Part shown: piece after piece, positions 25,241 through 34,043 of the stretch
Layout of the letters: each line of letters starts with the position of its first letter
Position numbering within the stretch: position 1 is the first letter of the stretch
Source of the DNA: Thalassobius sp047123305
Lineage (GTDB): Bacteria > Pseudomonadota > Alphaproteobacteria > Rhodobacterales > Rhodobacteraceae
DNA length: 64,000 nucleotides
Assembly: GCF_047123305.1 (NCBI RefSeq)
Contig: NZ_CP138918.1
Span: forward strand, 310,001-374,000
Reading direction: 5' to 3'
Notes under the pieces: model-generated
What the model was told of the DNA's origin: nothing
Database searches by the model: none
The model's input: only the letters and a program-made list of their open reading frames with translations
Position numbers and translations under genes: made by a program

Positions 25241-26200
25241 ATGAGCACCTCGAATACCCCAACGGAAACCGAAATGCTGGCCGCCAATGCCGCAGGGGTC
25301 ACCCGTGCCGCATCCATCCTGACCGAGGGTGGCTTGATCGCCATGCCCACCGAAACAGTCTATGGGCTGGCCGCAGATGCCCGCAATGATCACGCGGTGG
25401 CGCGGATCTTTGAGGCCAAGGGCCGGCCGCGGTTCAATCCGCTGATTGTGCATGTCGCCGATGCCGCCACCGCGCAACGCTATGTCGCATGGTCCGATCT
25501 GGCCGACCGTCTGGCGCAGGCCTTCTGGCCCGGCGCGCTGACGCTGGTGCTGCCCCTGAGGCCGGGCAGTAGGCTGTCGCCGCTGGTCACCGCCGATCTG
25601 CCAACCCTAGCGGTGCGGGTGCCTGCCCACCCGCTGGCGCATGAGTTGCTGACCCAGTTTGACGGCCCGTTGGCCGCGCCCTCTGCCAACCCTTCGGGCA
25701 AGATCAGCCCCACCACGGCGGCGCATGTGGCCGCAGGGCTCGCCGGTCGCATCGAAGGCATTCTGGACGGCGGCGCCTGCCCCGTGGGCGTGGAGTCAAC
25801 CATCGTCGGCCTGTTTGAGGAACCGGTGCTGCTACGCCCAGGCGGCCTGCCGCAAGAGGCGCTGGAGCATTGCCTCGGCGCGCCGCTCAAGGTGCATCAA
25901 TCCGGAGACCCGCTGATCGCGCCGGGGCAGATGACCTCTCACTACGCGCCGGGGGCATCGGTGCGGCTGAATGCCAGTGACGTCGGCCCCGAGGAGCTGC
26001 TGCTTGGTTTTGGCACCGTTGACTGCGCCCTGAACCTGTCCGCCGCCGGCGACCTGACCGAGGCCGCTGCCAATCTGTTTCACCATCTGCACGCTCTGGA
26101 CGCCAAGGTCCCCAAGGGCATCGCCGTCTCCCCCATTCCTGAGATCGGATTGGGCCGCGCCATCAACGACCGCCTGCGCCGCGCGGCTGCACCGCGCTGA
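25241..26200 (+). CDS. L-threonylcarbamoyladenylate synthase (Sua5/YrdC/YwlC)
   Basis: The enzyme makes threonylcarbamoyl-AMP from Thr, bicarbonate and ATP for the t6A37 modification of tRNA. It has 319 residues. The YrdC core (about 10-205) includes GGLIAMPTETVYGLAADA, KGRPRFNPLIVHV and the PSANPSGKISPTTAAHV motif. A linker GQMTSHYAPGASVRL and a C-terminal Sua5 domain follow, so this is the long two-domain Sua5 form. It is divergent from the acyl-CoA dehydrogenase (118-bp gap) and followed by a repeat element with a hairpin that may terminate it. Confidence 0.94.
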   Translation: MSTSNTPTETEMLAANAAGVTRAASILTEGGLIAMPTETVYGLAADARNDHAVARIFEAKGRPRFNPLIVHVADAATAQRYVAWSDLADRLAQAFWPGALTLVLPLRPGSRLSPLVTADLPTLAVRVPAHPLAHELLTQFDGPLAAPSANPSGKISPTTAAHVAAGLAGRIEGILDGGACPVGVESTIVGLFEEPVLLRPGGLPQEALEHCLGAPLKVHQSGDPLIAPGQMTSHYAPGASVRLNASDVGPEELLLGFGTVDCALNLSAAGDLTEAAANLFHHLHALDAKVPKGIAVSPIPEIGLGRAINDRLRRAAAPR

Positions 26201-26223
26201 GACCGCCACCTACTGGCCCAAGA

Positions 26224-26285
26224 GGGGGCTTTGCCCCCATGCCTGCGGCATCCCCCCAGGATATTTGCACCAAGAAGAAAGCCGC
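26224..26285 (+). repeat. Dispersed hairpin element, copy 1 (core 26259-26280)
   Basis: Two small hairpins (GGGGGC-TTT-GCCCCC at 26224-26238; ATGCC-TGC-GGCAT at 26239-26251) are followed by the core GGATATTT-GCA-CCAAGAAGAA. The same core occurs at 34949 and 49837. It sits between the convergent sua5 and yqgE genes. Confidence 0.75.
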
Positions 26286-26323
26286 TTTCAACGATCCCCA
26301 AATACTCAAAAAGGGACCCGTGG

Positions 26324-26878
26324 CTAGGCGTGCCCCGCCTCGGCAGAGAGCAGCAGCGCATCCACCCCCATGCTTTGCAAGGCGGCTTCCCATTTGGCGT
26401 TGTTTTCGGGATCAAACACCAGGTCCGTCTCCGCCGCGCAGGTCAGCCAGCCGTTGTGGGAGATTTCATCCTCCAGCTGGCCCGGTCCCCAGCCGGAATA
26501 GCCCAGTGCCACAATGGCGTTTTTCGGGCCTTTCCCGGCGGCGAGGTCTTCCAGCACATCCAGCGTTGCCGTCAGGCCAAAGCGACCCGAAACGTTCAGC
26601 GTGTTAAGGGCCGAGCGATACTCGCCCCCGTGCAGAACAAAGCCGCGACCGGTTTCCACCGGCCCGCCAAAGTGTACTCCGAGTTCCGGGGCCTCTTCGC
26701 CTGCGGTGATTTTCACCTGCTCCAGCAGGTCGGCCAGTTTCACATCTTCGGTGGGTTTGTTGACAATAAGCCCCATCGCGCCTTCGTCGGAATGCGCGCA
26801 GATCAACACAACAGAATGGTCAAAACGGGGGTCGCCCATACCGGGCATGGCAATCAGCAATTGTCCAGTCAGGTCCAT
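26324..26878 (-). CDS. YqgE/AlgH family protein
   Basis: A 184-residue soluble protein of the YqgE/AlgH family (DUF179). MDLTGQLLIAMPGMGDPRFDHSVVLICAHSDEGAMGLIVNKP is the conserved N-terminus, and VHFGGPVETGRGFVLH and ALGYSGWGPGQLEDEI are the other family blocks. The molecular role is unsettled; some homologues affect transcription of surface traits. The start is ATG 26876-26878 with GGAAGG upstream, although the frame stays open far upstream across the next gene. It is divergent from the DsbD-like gene. Confidence 0.94.
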   Translation of the reverse strand: MDLTGQLLIAMPGMGDPRFDHSVVLICAHSDEGAMGLIVNKPTEDVKLADLLEQVKITAGEEAPELGVHFGGPVETGRGFVLHGGEYRSALNTLNVSGRFGLTATLDVLEDLAAGKGPKNAIVALGYSGWGPGQLEDEISHNGWLTCAAETDLVFDPENNAKWEAALQSMGVDALLLSAEAGHA

Positions 26879-27031
26879 GTAGAACACCTTCCTTCCTATA
26901 GTAGAGAATAGGTAGCGTTCCCCCATTGGTCCAGCGGAGCGGGTGAAAAAAGCCGCAGTTTTGGCGCTGTCACAATTCAATCTCCGGAATGTGAGTTGGA
27001 TTCTGCGGCCAGATGGCGCACATCTTGGGGC

Positions 27032-27835
27032 ATGATGAGACGTTTGATTGCACCACTTGTTGCCGCCTGTGTGGCCAGTTCCGCTGCGGCGGGAAACTGG
27101 TCGCTGGACATGGCTTCGCTCACTGTTTTGCCCGGCTGGCAGCGCGAGGACGGGGCGCGGGTGGCGGCGCTGCATATCCAGCTGGCAGAGGGTTGGAAAA
27201 CCTATTGGCGCGCCCCCGGCGATGCTGGCATTCCGCCGATGTTTGATCTGCAGGGGTCGCGCAATCTGGTGGCGCTGACCCCCGCCTGGCCGACGCCTCA
27301 GGTGTTCAGCCAGAACGGTATGCGTTCGGTCGGGTATCACGGCGATCTGGTGTTGCCGGTGGTTCTGGCGCCAAAACATGCAGGCCAGCCTGTGACCCTG
27401 AAGGGGCGTTTGATGATCGGGGTTTGCAAGGATGTCTGTGTCCCTGCGGAACTCAGCTTTGATGTGCGGATGGACGGCAATGGAGTGCGGGATGCCCGCA
27501 TTGTGACCGCTCTGGCAGATCAGCCGATGGTGGCGCGCGCAGCGGGCCTGGGCCAGATCCGCTGTGAGCTGCGTCCCACGGAAGACGGTCTGGCGCTGGC
27601 GGCGGAGATCCAACTGCCCGCCACGGGTGGTGCGGAATATGCCGTTGTGGAAACCGGCAATCCGCTGATCTGGGTGGCCGAGGCCGCAACCACCCGGCAA
27701 GGCCGGGTGCTGCGGGTGGAGACCGAGATGATGCATGTTGAGGGCGATCCGATCGGGTTGGACCGGTCGGACCTGCGGATCACGGTTCTGGGTCAAAACC
27801 GCGCCGTCGATATTCAGGGCTGCCCGGCGGGGTAG
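27032..27835 (+). CDS. Periplasmic DsbD N-terminal-domain-like protein
   Basis: A 267-residue protein with a Sec signal peptide (cleaved near ASSAAAGNW), probably periplasmic. The body resembles the immunoglobulin-like N-terminal domain of DsbD/ScsB: WQREDGARVAALHIQLAEGWKTYWRAPGDAGIPP, then GVCKDVCVPAELSFDV with a CxxxC pair at the place of the redox cysteines. No membrane or thioredoxin domain follows, so it is a free alpha domain. It may accept electrons from a CcdA/DsbD-type protein or handle copper. The start could be ATG 27032 or 27035. Confidence 0.85.
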   Translation: MMRRLIAPLVAACVASSAAAGNWSLDMASLTVLPGWQREDGARVAALHIQLAEGWKTYWRAPGDAGIPPMFDLQGSRNLVALTPAWPTPQVFSQNGMRSVGYHGDLVLPVVLAPKHAGQPVTLKGRLMIGVCKDVCVPAELSFDVRMDGNGVRDARIVTALADQPMVARAAGLGQIRCELRPTEDGLALAAEIQLPATGGAEYAVVETGNPLIWVAEAATTRQGRVLRVETEMMHVEGDPIGLDRSDLRITVLGQNRAVDIQGCPAG

Positions 27836-27858
27836 TCTGCGGGCCGCCCCCCCCCACC

Positions 27859-30800
27859 TTACGCTTTTGCCCGACGTTGCAGCGCCAGCCGCAGGGCTGC
27901 GCCGATGTAGAGCAGCAGTACAAGGATCAACGCCACACTCAGGAACAGCACCAGTGCCGCCGGCAGCGCCGGCACGGCGGCAAGCGCTGGCAGCGCTGTC
28001 ACCAGCTGTGGCGCCAGCGTGTCATAAAGTGCCACATGGCCCAGAGTTGGCACCAGCCAAAGCGCCAGTGCAGCAAGGACAAACCCCATAGGTGCGCGCA
28101 GAGGGCGGGATTTCACCGCATGGCGCAGCGCCGTAAACTGACGGGAAAAGTCATGCTGTGCGGCGATCAGCGCCGGCACCACAATCAGCACCAGCACCAT
28201 GCCAAAGCCCAGGCCGTAGACCAGAGTGACCACCGTGGGCCGCAGGAATTGCGCCTGGCTGGAGCTTTCGTAGAGCAGCGGTGCAAGGCCCAGAACCGTG
28301 GTCAATGTGGTCAGCATGACAGGGCGCAACCGGTCGGCCGCGCCATCCAGGATCGAGGGCACCAGCCCACGTTCCTTGGCGTATTCATCGATGGTGGTGA
28401 CCAGCACAATGGAGTCGTTGATGATGATCCCTGTCATCCCCAACAGCCCCACAACCGAGAACATCGACAGCGGCACATCCCAGATGTAATGCCCCCAGAT
28501 CGCCCCGACGAGGCCAAAGGGGATCACCGCCATCACCACAAACGGTCGGGTCCAGCTGGCAAAGACCCAGGCCAGCACGAGATAGATGCCGGTGAGACAC
28601 AGGATCAGCCCTGTGCGGGCTTCGTTGAGGAAGCTGTCCTCTTGTTCCGACAGGCCCGACAGGCGGAACTCGACCTGGCGTTCACTGGCGATGGTGGGCA
28701 GAATTTCGGTTTCCAGCGCGGTTGAGATCGCCTCGGCGCGCACCGGATCGTCTTCGGAAATGTCGCCGGTGACTGAAATCAGCCGGATGCCGTTTTCCCG
28801 CCGCACGGTGGAGAAGCCGCTGCGGGAGGTGACGGTCACCAGATCCGACAGTGGCACGTAGATCCCCGATGGGCTACGCATCTGGGTGCGGTCCAGGAAG
28901 TCGGCGGTCAGTTCGGCCTCGGGCAGTTCCACCCGGATGGTGGCGCTGCGTGGCCCGTCGGGATAGGTCGCTGCCTCAATCCCGTTCAGTCGGTTGCGCA
29001 GAACACGGCCTACCCCGTCAATGGAAAACCCAAGCGCCTGTCCCTGTGCGGTCAGCTCAAGGATCAGCTCTTCTTTGTCGTAGGCCAGATTGTCCTCAAC
29101 CGCCGACACCTCGGGGTATTCAGCCAGGGCGGTTTGCAGATCTTCACTGGCCTGTTTCAGCACTTCGGCAGAGGCGCCGTAGAACTGCACGTCCAGCGAA
29201 TCCCCACCGGGGCCCGATCGCCAGCCACGGAAGCTGAGCGTTTCGGCCAGCGGGTGTTTGCGCACCTCGTCCTGTAGCTCGGCGACAAAGGCGAAGCTGG
29301 AATAGGGGCTGCCGTCCTGTTTCAGCCGCAGGTCGGCGTCGATCAGCTCGATAGAAATGGCGCCCAGCAGATCAGCGTCTTTGCTGTCCGCACCGCTGAG
29401 CCCCCGGCCTGCGTTGCCACCAACCTCGGTGATGACATAATCAACTGGCGCCCAGCCATATTGCTCTTCCAGACGTTTGCCGACAGCATCGGTGGCACGC
29501 TGCATTTCTTTCATCATCGCCAGGGAATCTTCGCGGGTGGCGCCTTCCAGCATGGCGAAGTTGCCGGTGACCGAACTGCGCTCTGGGGCATTGAAGAACC
29601 GCCAAGTGACATCGCCGCCCAGAAACAGGGCGATCTGTGAAGACAGCAGCACCACCGCGCCTGCCATCACCGGATATCGAGCCCAGACCACCAGCCGCAT
29701 CAACGGGCGGAACAACGTGTCCCGCATCCAGCGGAACCCGCGGTTCACAACGCGGCTGGGCCAGTCGTACCAATGGTCCTTGTGCTGGTGTTTCAACGCA
29801 TGGGCCATATGGTTGGGCAGGATCAGGAAACACTCCACCAGAGAGGCGGCCAAGACCGCAATCACGGTGAACGGGATGTCGGCGATCAGATCACCAAAAC
29901 GGCCGGAAATCGCCGTCAGACCAAAGAAGGCAATGATCGTGGTCAAGGTGGCAGAAAACACCGGCATCGCCATGCGGCGGGCGGCGTTTTCGGCAGCCAA
30001 CATTGGCGACTCACCATATTTGCGCAGCCGGGCGTCCGCGTGTTCCCCCACGACAATCGCGTCATCCACCACGATCCCCAGCGTAATGATCAGCGCAAAG
30101 AGCGAGATCATGTTGATCGTCAGCCCCCCCAGATACATCAGGGTGATCGCGGCCAACATGGCAACCGGAATGCCTGCAGCGACCCAGAAGGCGGTGCGGG
30201 CATTAAGGAACAGGAACAGCAGCAAAACCACCAGCCCCAGACCCATCAACCCGTTGTCGAGCAGCAGGTTCAAACGGCCCGAGATCGCCTCGGCCCTTGT
30301 GCGGATCAGATCAACCGAGACACCATCCGGCAGGGTTGCCTGCAATGCGGCGGCCACATCTTCGACCTGATGCTGCATTTCAATGGCATCGCCTGTGGCG
30401 GACCGGTCCACCCGGATCGACACGGCAGCATTGTCACCGACAAAGTAACTGCGGGCACGGTCCGCGCCCAAAAGCTGCACCGTCGCAACATCAGCAATGG
30501 TCAGGGCGGAACCGTCCTCATTGGTGCGCAGCACGATCTGTTCGATCTGCTCGGGCGATCGTTTGGCAACCCCGGTGCGAACCCGCGCATTGGCTCCGGC
30601 CACATCGCCAGCAGGATCGGCATCCACCTCTTGTGCAATGGCGTCCGAGATCTGCACCATTGTCACATCATGGGCAATCAGCTTGAGCGAGGGCACCTCA
30701 ATCAAGATTTCCGAGGCTGCAACCCCGCGAATAGTGGTGCGGGTCACACCTTCGGCAAAAAGGCGGGTGACAAATTCGTCAGCGAACAGACCCAGCTGCT

Positions 30801-31269
30801 GTGTTTCCACCGGACCAGTGATGACCACATCAGTGACCCGGTCGCGCCAGGCCCCGCGGCGCACATTGGGATCATCTGCGTCCTCCGGCAGCGTGGTGAT
30901 CGCATCGACCGCAGACTGCACATCATCCGCGGCGCGGGCCATATCCCAGCCCGGTTCAAACTCCAGATTGACCGAGGCGCGTCCCTCGCGGCTGGTGCTG
31001 GTCGAGCTTTCGACCCCTTCCACAGCCAGAAGCGCCGGTTCCAGCACCTGAACAATTGCCGCGTCGACATCTTCGGCCCCTGCCCCGTCCCAACCGACCG
31101 AGACCGACACATCATCGACAATCACGTCAGGAAAGAACTGCGCCCGCATCTGCGGCACCACGGCCATGCCCAGCACCAGCAGAACCACCAGCAGAAGGTT
31201 CGCCACGGTTTTGTGGCGGGTGAAATAGGACAGCAACCCGCCCGCCGCCGAAGGGATTTCGCGCACCAT
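27859..31269 (-). CDS. RND-family efflux permease
   Basis: An inner-membrane proton-driven pump of 1136 residues. It has the RND layout: TM1 at about 18-38, a first large periplasmic loop, TM2-6 with LGIVVDDAIVVGEHAD (motif A with the proton-relay Asp pair), a second loop starting after about 590, and TM7-12 with GMTGIIINDSIVLVTTID. The sequence is of the mixed HAE/metal type, so the substrate is open. The C-terminus has two extra hydrophobic segments (about 1065-1130) beyond the normal end. It starts three bases after the adaptor gene; no outer-membrane channel gene is nearby. Confidence 0.93.
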   Translation of the reverse strand: MVREIPSAAGGLLSYFTRHKTVANLLLVVLLVLGMAVVPQMRAQFFPDVIVDDVSVSVGWDGAGAEDVDAAIVQVLEPALLAVEGVESSTSTSREGRASVNLEFEPGWDMARAADDVQSAVDAITTLPEDADDPNVRRGAWRDRVTDVVITGPVETQQLGLFADEFVTRLFAEGVTRTTIRGVAASEILIEVPSLKLIAHDVTMVQISDAIAQEVDADPAGDVAGANARVRTGVAKRSPEQIEQIVLRTNEDGSALTIADVATVQLLGADRARSYFVGDNAAVSIRVDRSATGDAIEMQHQVEDVAAALQATLPDGVSVDLIRTRAEAISGRLNLLLDNGLMGLGLVVLLLFLFLNARTAFWVAAGIPVAMLAAITLMYLGGLTINMISLFALIITLGIVVDDAIVVGEHADARLRKYGESPMLAAENAARRMAMPVFSATLTTIIAFFGLTAISGRFGDLIADIPFTVIAVLAASLVECFLILPNHMAHALKHQHKDHWYDWPSRVVNRGFRWMRDTLFRPLMRLVVWARYPVMAGAVVLLSSQIALFLGGDVTWRFFNAPERSSVTGNFAMLEGATREDSLAMMKEMQRATDAVGKRLEEQYGWAPVDYVITEVGGNAGRGLSGADSKDADLLGAISIELIDADLRLKQDGSPYSSFAFVAELQDEVRKHPLAETLSFRGWRSGPGGDSLDVQFYGASAEVLKQASEDLQTALAEYPEVSAVEDNLAYDKEELILELTAQGQALGFSIDGVGRVLRNRLNGIEAATYPDGPRSATIRVELPEAELTADFLDRTQMRSPSGIYVPLSDLVTVTSRSGFSTVRRENGIRLISVTGDISEDDPVRAEAISTALETEILPTIASERQVEFRLSGLSEQEDSFLNEARTGLILCLTGIYLVLAWVFASWTRPFVVMAVIPFGLVGAIWGHYIWDVPLSMFSVVGLLGMTGIIINDSIVLVTTIDEYAKERGLVPSILDGAADRLRPVMLTTLTTVLGLAPLLYESSSQAQFLRPTVVTLVYGLGFGMVLVLIVVPALIAAQHDFSRQFTALRHAVKSRPLRAPMGFVLAALALWLVPTLGHVALYDTLAPQLVTALPALAAVPALPAALVLFLSVALILVLLLYIGAALRLALQRRAKA

Positions 31270-31272
31270 CGC

Positions 31273-32733
31273 TTAGCTCCCCATCCGGTCTTCGAGACGT
31301 TGCACAATGCGGGTCGGCACCTGTTCTTCTTTCAGCGCGTCCAGAATGCGGTTTTTTGCATCCGCAGGCATTCGGTTGTTGGCCTCAACAAAGGCCACAA
31401 GCTTGGCACGGCGTTCCGGCGACAGGGCCACGGTTTCGGGTTCTGCCGGTGCGGCCTCGGCGCCACCGGGGGCCAGCGTCTTGACCTTGATGCCCGCGCC
31501 CAACAGCGGGGTGCGTTCTTTGACGATCTGACGCCCTGCCAGTCCCCGGGCGCGGATCAGCACATCATCGCCCTGTCGGCGCAGCAGCGTGACCTCCATC
31601 GCTTCCAATCGGTCACCTTCGCCGATCACAAGCACCCGCCCGTCACTGCCAAGCGCCTTGGAGGGCAGCCGCACCACCCGTTCCAGCGCGGGTTCTTCGA
31701 CGGCCACGGTGACAAAGTCACCGGGTTTCATGCCGCGGGGGCTGTCCAGCGTGGCAAAGATCAAACGGCCGGTCTGGCCTTCGGCAACTGCGGCGCTGTC
31801 ACGGCTGAGCCGACCGGTGGTTGAAAGATCGATGCCGCTGACATCAAGCGAGACCTGCACAGGGGTCTGGCGCAGGCGGCCCGCCTCATCCAGCAGGCGG
31901 GCGTATTGCGCGGTAGACACCCGGAAAGCCACTTCCAGCGCGGTGCCATCGACCAGCTGCGCTAGCTGTTCATTGGTCCCGACCAACCCGCCAGCAACAA
32001 CGGAAACATCCGACAACGTGCCGTCAAACTTGGCCGTCACAATGGTGTCCGCCAGCGTGCGCTGCGCCTCATCCCGCGCAATTGTGGACCGCGCCAAAGC
32101 CGTTGCCGCCTTGTCCACCCGCGCCTCGGCCTGGGCCAGAGACTGACGTCGGGTGACCACCGACTGACGTGCCGACGCCGCCGCAAGCTCTGCGGTTTCC
32201 ACCGCGGTATCGGTTACCACGCCCCTAGTTTTCAGCCCTTGCTGCCGTTCAAAGGCCTTCTGCCGTAGCGCCGCCTGTTCCTCGGCCGCAGCCAGATCGG
32301 CCTGTGCCAGTTCCAGCCCACGTTCTGCGTCCCGCCCTTCGGCCTCACTGTCCTGCAGATCCGCAACGGCCCGGTCCAATGCGGCCTGGGCATCAGCCGG
32401 ATCGATCCGCAACAGCATCTGGCCAGCCTCGACCACTCCGCCTTCGGTCATATTCTCTGCCAGCTCCACCACCGGCCCCGAATCAGCGGCCCGCAGAACA
32501 AGCGCGCGGCGGCTTTCGATCTGGCCATAGGCCTCTAGGATCGGTGTGACACTCTGCGGCTCTGCCGGAACCACGGCAACGGTAAAGACCCGCTCGCGCC
32601 CGCCAGAGCGGCGATTGTCGTTGCCCATCTGATCTTCGACCGCGTCACGCACCAGCGTCACAGCGTAGAAAAGCAGGCTCACGGTCAAAGCCAAAAGAAA
32701 CAGCCCCGTCAGGCTCTGTCGCAGAAAACGCAT
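31273..32733 (-). CDS. RND efflux periplasmic adaptor subunit (HlyD/MFP family)
   Basis: A 486-residue membrane-fusion protein: N-terminal anchor or signal (about 7-27), lipoyl half-motif near 60-105, a long helical hairpin rich in Ala/Glu/Gln (about 110-225), second lipoyl half and beta-barrel (DTIVTAKFDGTLSDVSVVAGG), then a membrane-proximal domain. The last 50 residues (LSPERRAKLVAFVEANNRMP onward) form an extra helical tail not needed for the family. It would link the downstream RND pump to an outer-membrane channel. The two genes form an operon with a 3-bp gap. Confidence 0.92.
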   Translation of the reverse strand: MRFLRQSLTGLFLLALTVSLLFYAVTLVRDAVEDQMGNDNRRSGGRERVFTVAVVPAEPQSVTPILEAYGQIESRRALVLRAADSGPVVELAENMTEGGVVEAGQMLLRIDPADAQAALDRAVADLQDSEAEGRDAERGLELAQADLAAAEEQAALRQKAFERQQGLKTRGVVTDTAVETAELAAASARQSVVTRRQSLAQAEARVDKAATALARSTIARDEAQRTLADTIVTAKFDGTLSDVSVVAGGLVGTNEQLAQLVDGTALEVAFRVSTAQYARLLDEAGRLRQTPVQVSLDVSGIDLSTTGRLSRDSAAVAEGQTGRLIFATLDSPRGMKPGDFVTVAVEEPALERVVRLPSKALGSDGRVLVIGEGDRLEAMEVTLLRRQGDDVLIRARGLAGRQIVKERTPLLGAGIKVKTLAPGGAEAAPAEPETVALSPERRAKLVAFVEANNRMPADAKNRILDALKEEQVPTRIVQRLEDRMGS

Positions 32734-32771
32734 GGGTTAGTCCTTTGCGCACAAATATTTATAGGCTCTCC

Positions 32772-32793
32772 CCAAGAGGTAGATGCCCCTTGG
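32772..32793. promoter_or_regulatory. Inverted repeat in the leader of the RND operon
   Basis: CCAAGAGG-N6-CCCCTTGG, eight-base arms with one mismatch, lies about 40-60 bp upstream of the adaptor start in the 107-bp gap after moaB. It could be a repressor site; no regulator gene is adjacent. Confidence 0.35.
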
Positions 32794-32840
32794 TGAAAGC
32801 CAAGTGTTACGAAGTTTACGTCAGTTATACGTGCGCGGAT

Positions 32841-33383
32841 TTATTTCCGTCGCAAATGTTCGTCCAAACGTGGAAAAATTTCCACGAAGTTGCAGGGGCG
32901 GTGGCGATAATCCAGCTGGAAGCTGAGAATTTCATCCCAAGCGTCCTTGCAGGCCCCCGGGCTGCCGGGCAGCGCAAAGAGGTAGGTGCCACCGGCTACA
33001 CCCCCTGTGGCACGGCTTTGAACCGCGGAGGTGCCGATCTTGTTCATGGAGACAATGGTGAACACGGTGGCGAAGGCTTCGATCTCTTTTTCGTAGACGT
33101 CCCGATGGGCCTCCACGGTCACATCACGGCCGGTTAGACCGGTGCCACCGGTGGAGATGATGACGTCCACCTCTTTGTTCGCCACCCAGGCCCGCAGCTG
33201 GTCGGCGATCTCGGCCCGTTCGTCACGGATGATCTTGCGGTCGGCCACCCTGTGGCCTGCGCCTTCGATACGGCCCACCAGCGTGTCGCCGGAGCGGTCG
33301 GCGCTGAGATCGCGGGTGTCTGATACCGTCAGGACCGCAATGCGGACCGGGATGAACTCTTTGCTGTCGTCGATGCGTGACAT
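32841..33383 (-). CDS. moaB: Molybdenum cofactor biosynthesis protein B
   Basis: A MoaB/Mog-family protein of 180 residues that adenylates molybdopterin or assists Mo insertion. Family marks: RIAVLTVSDTRDLSADRSGDTL, VDVIISTGGTGLTGRDVTVEA, SRATGGVAGGTYLFALPGSPGACKDAWDEIL. Start ATG 33381-33383. It lies seven bases after the LysE-type exporter gene, with the UDG gene before that, so the three probably share a transcript. No other Mo-cofactor gene is nearby. Confidence 0.94.
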   Translation of the reverse strand: MSRIDDSKEFIPVRIAVLTVSDTRDLSADRSGDTLVGRIEGAGHRVADRKIIRDERAEIADQLRAWVANKEVDVIISTGGTGLTGRDVTVEAHRDVYEKEIEAFATVFTIVSMNKIGTSAVQSRATGGVAGGTYLFALPGSPGACKDAWDEILSFQLDYRHRPCNFVEIFPRLDEHLRRK

Positions 33384-33390
33384 GTCTTTC

Positions 33391-34014
33391 CTACACTCGT
33401 TCCAACAGGGCCAGGCGCACGGCCAACCCTGCAAAAATTCCTGCGCTGACCCGTCCCAACCAGCGCGCAAACACTGGGCTTCCGGTCAGCTTGCGACCAA
33501 TGCCGCCTGCGAAGACCCCGACCAGCCCGTTGATGACAAAACCGCCCAGCGCCAGCACCGCGCCAAAGATCAGAAACTGCAGCAACAAGGCCCCACGTGC
33601 GGGATCCACAAACTGCGGCACGAAAGCCAGCACAAACAGGATGACCTTGGGGTTGGTCAGGTTCACCAGCAGGCCTTCGCGGAACGCGCGTAACGCAGGC
33701 GCCGCCGTGGCGCTGCTGCTGAGCGCGCCCTGTCGCAGTGATTGCCAGGCCAGAAACAGCAGATAGGCCACCCCCGCCCAGCGGATCACGTCAAAGGCAC
33801 CGGGCATGGCGGCGATCAGCGCAGACAGGCCCAATCCAGCCAGGCCAGCATGAAAAAACGCCCCGACGGATATCCCTGCGCTGGCCGCCAGCGCAGGACG
33901 CGCGCCCGAACGCAGCCCCTGCCCGAGACAAAACATCATATCCGCCCCCGGCGTCAGGTTCAGCGCCAAGGCGGCCGGGATAAAGGCCAAGAGGACAAGC
34001 GGGTCAACAATCAT
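33391..34014 (-). CDS. LysE/RhtB family amino acid exporter
   Basis: A 207-residue inner-membrane protein with about six hydrophobic helices. LALNLTPGADMMFCLGQGLRSG is the family N-terminal motif, and LVNLTNPKVILFVLAFVPQFVDP is the second conserved block. It exports amino acids or derivatives; the specificity cannot be read. Start ATG 34012-34014, which has only a weak GGACC upstream; an open frame continues but without family sequence. A second LysE paralogue lies at 39683. Confidence 0.9.
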   Translation of the reverse strand: MIVDPLVLLAFIPAALALNLTPGADMMFCLGQGLRSGARPALAASAGISVGAFFHAGLAGLGLSALIAAMPGAFDVIRWAGVAYLLFLAWQSLRQGALSSSATAAPALRAFREGLLVNLTNPKVILFVLAFVPQFVDPARGALLLQFLIFGAVLALGGFVINGLVGVFAGGIGRKLTGSPVFARWLGRVSAGIFAGLAVRLALLERV

Positions 34015-34043
34015 GGCGAGGTCCAATCTGAGGGGTGTTTTCG

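Noticed and set aside
23368..25389. A 673-codon open frame on the + strand opposite the acyl-CoA dehydrogenase
   Set aside because: It is the mirror of a GC-rich gene: His/Arg/Gly-rich, no domain, no ribosome site, and the minus strand encodes a full enzyme with catalytic motifs.
29773..31824. A 683-codon open frame on the + strand opposite the RND permease and adaptor
   Set aside because: Composition (very high His, Gln, Arg) is that of an antisense shadow. It crosses two real genes on the other strand.
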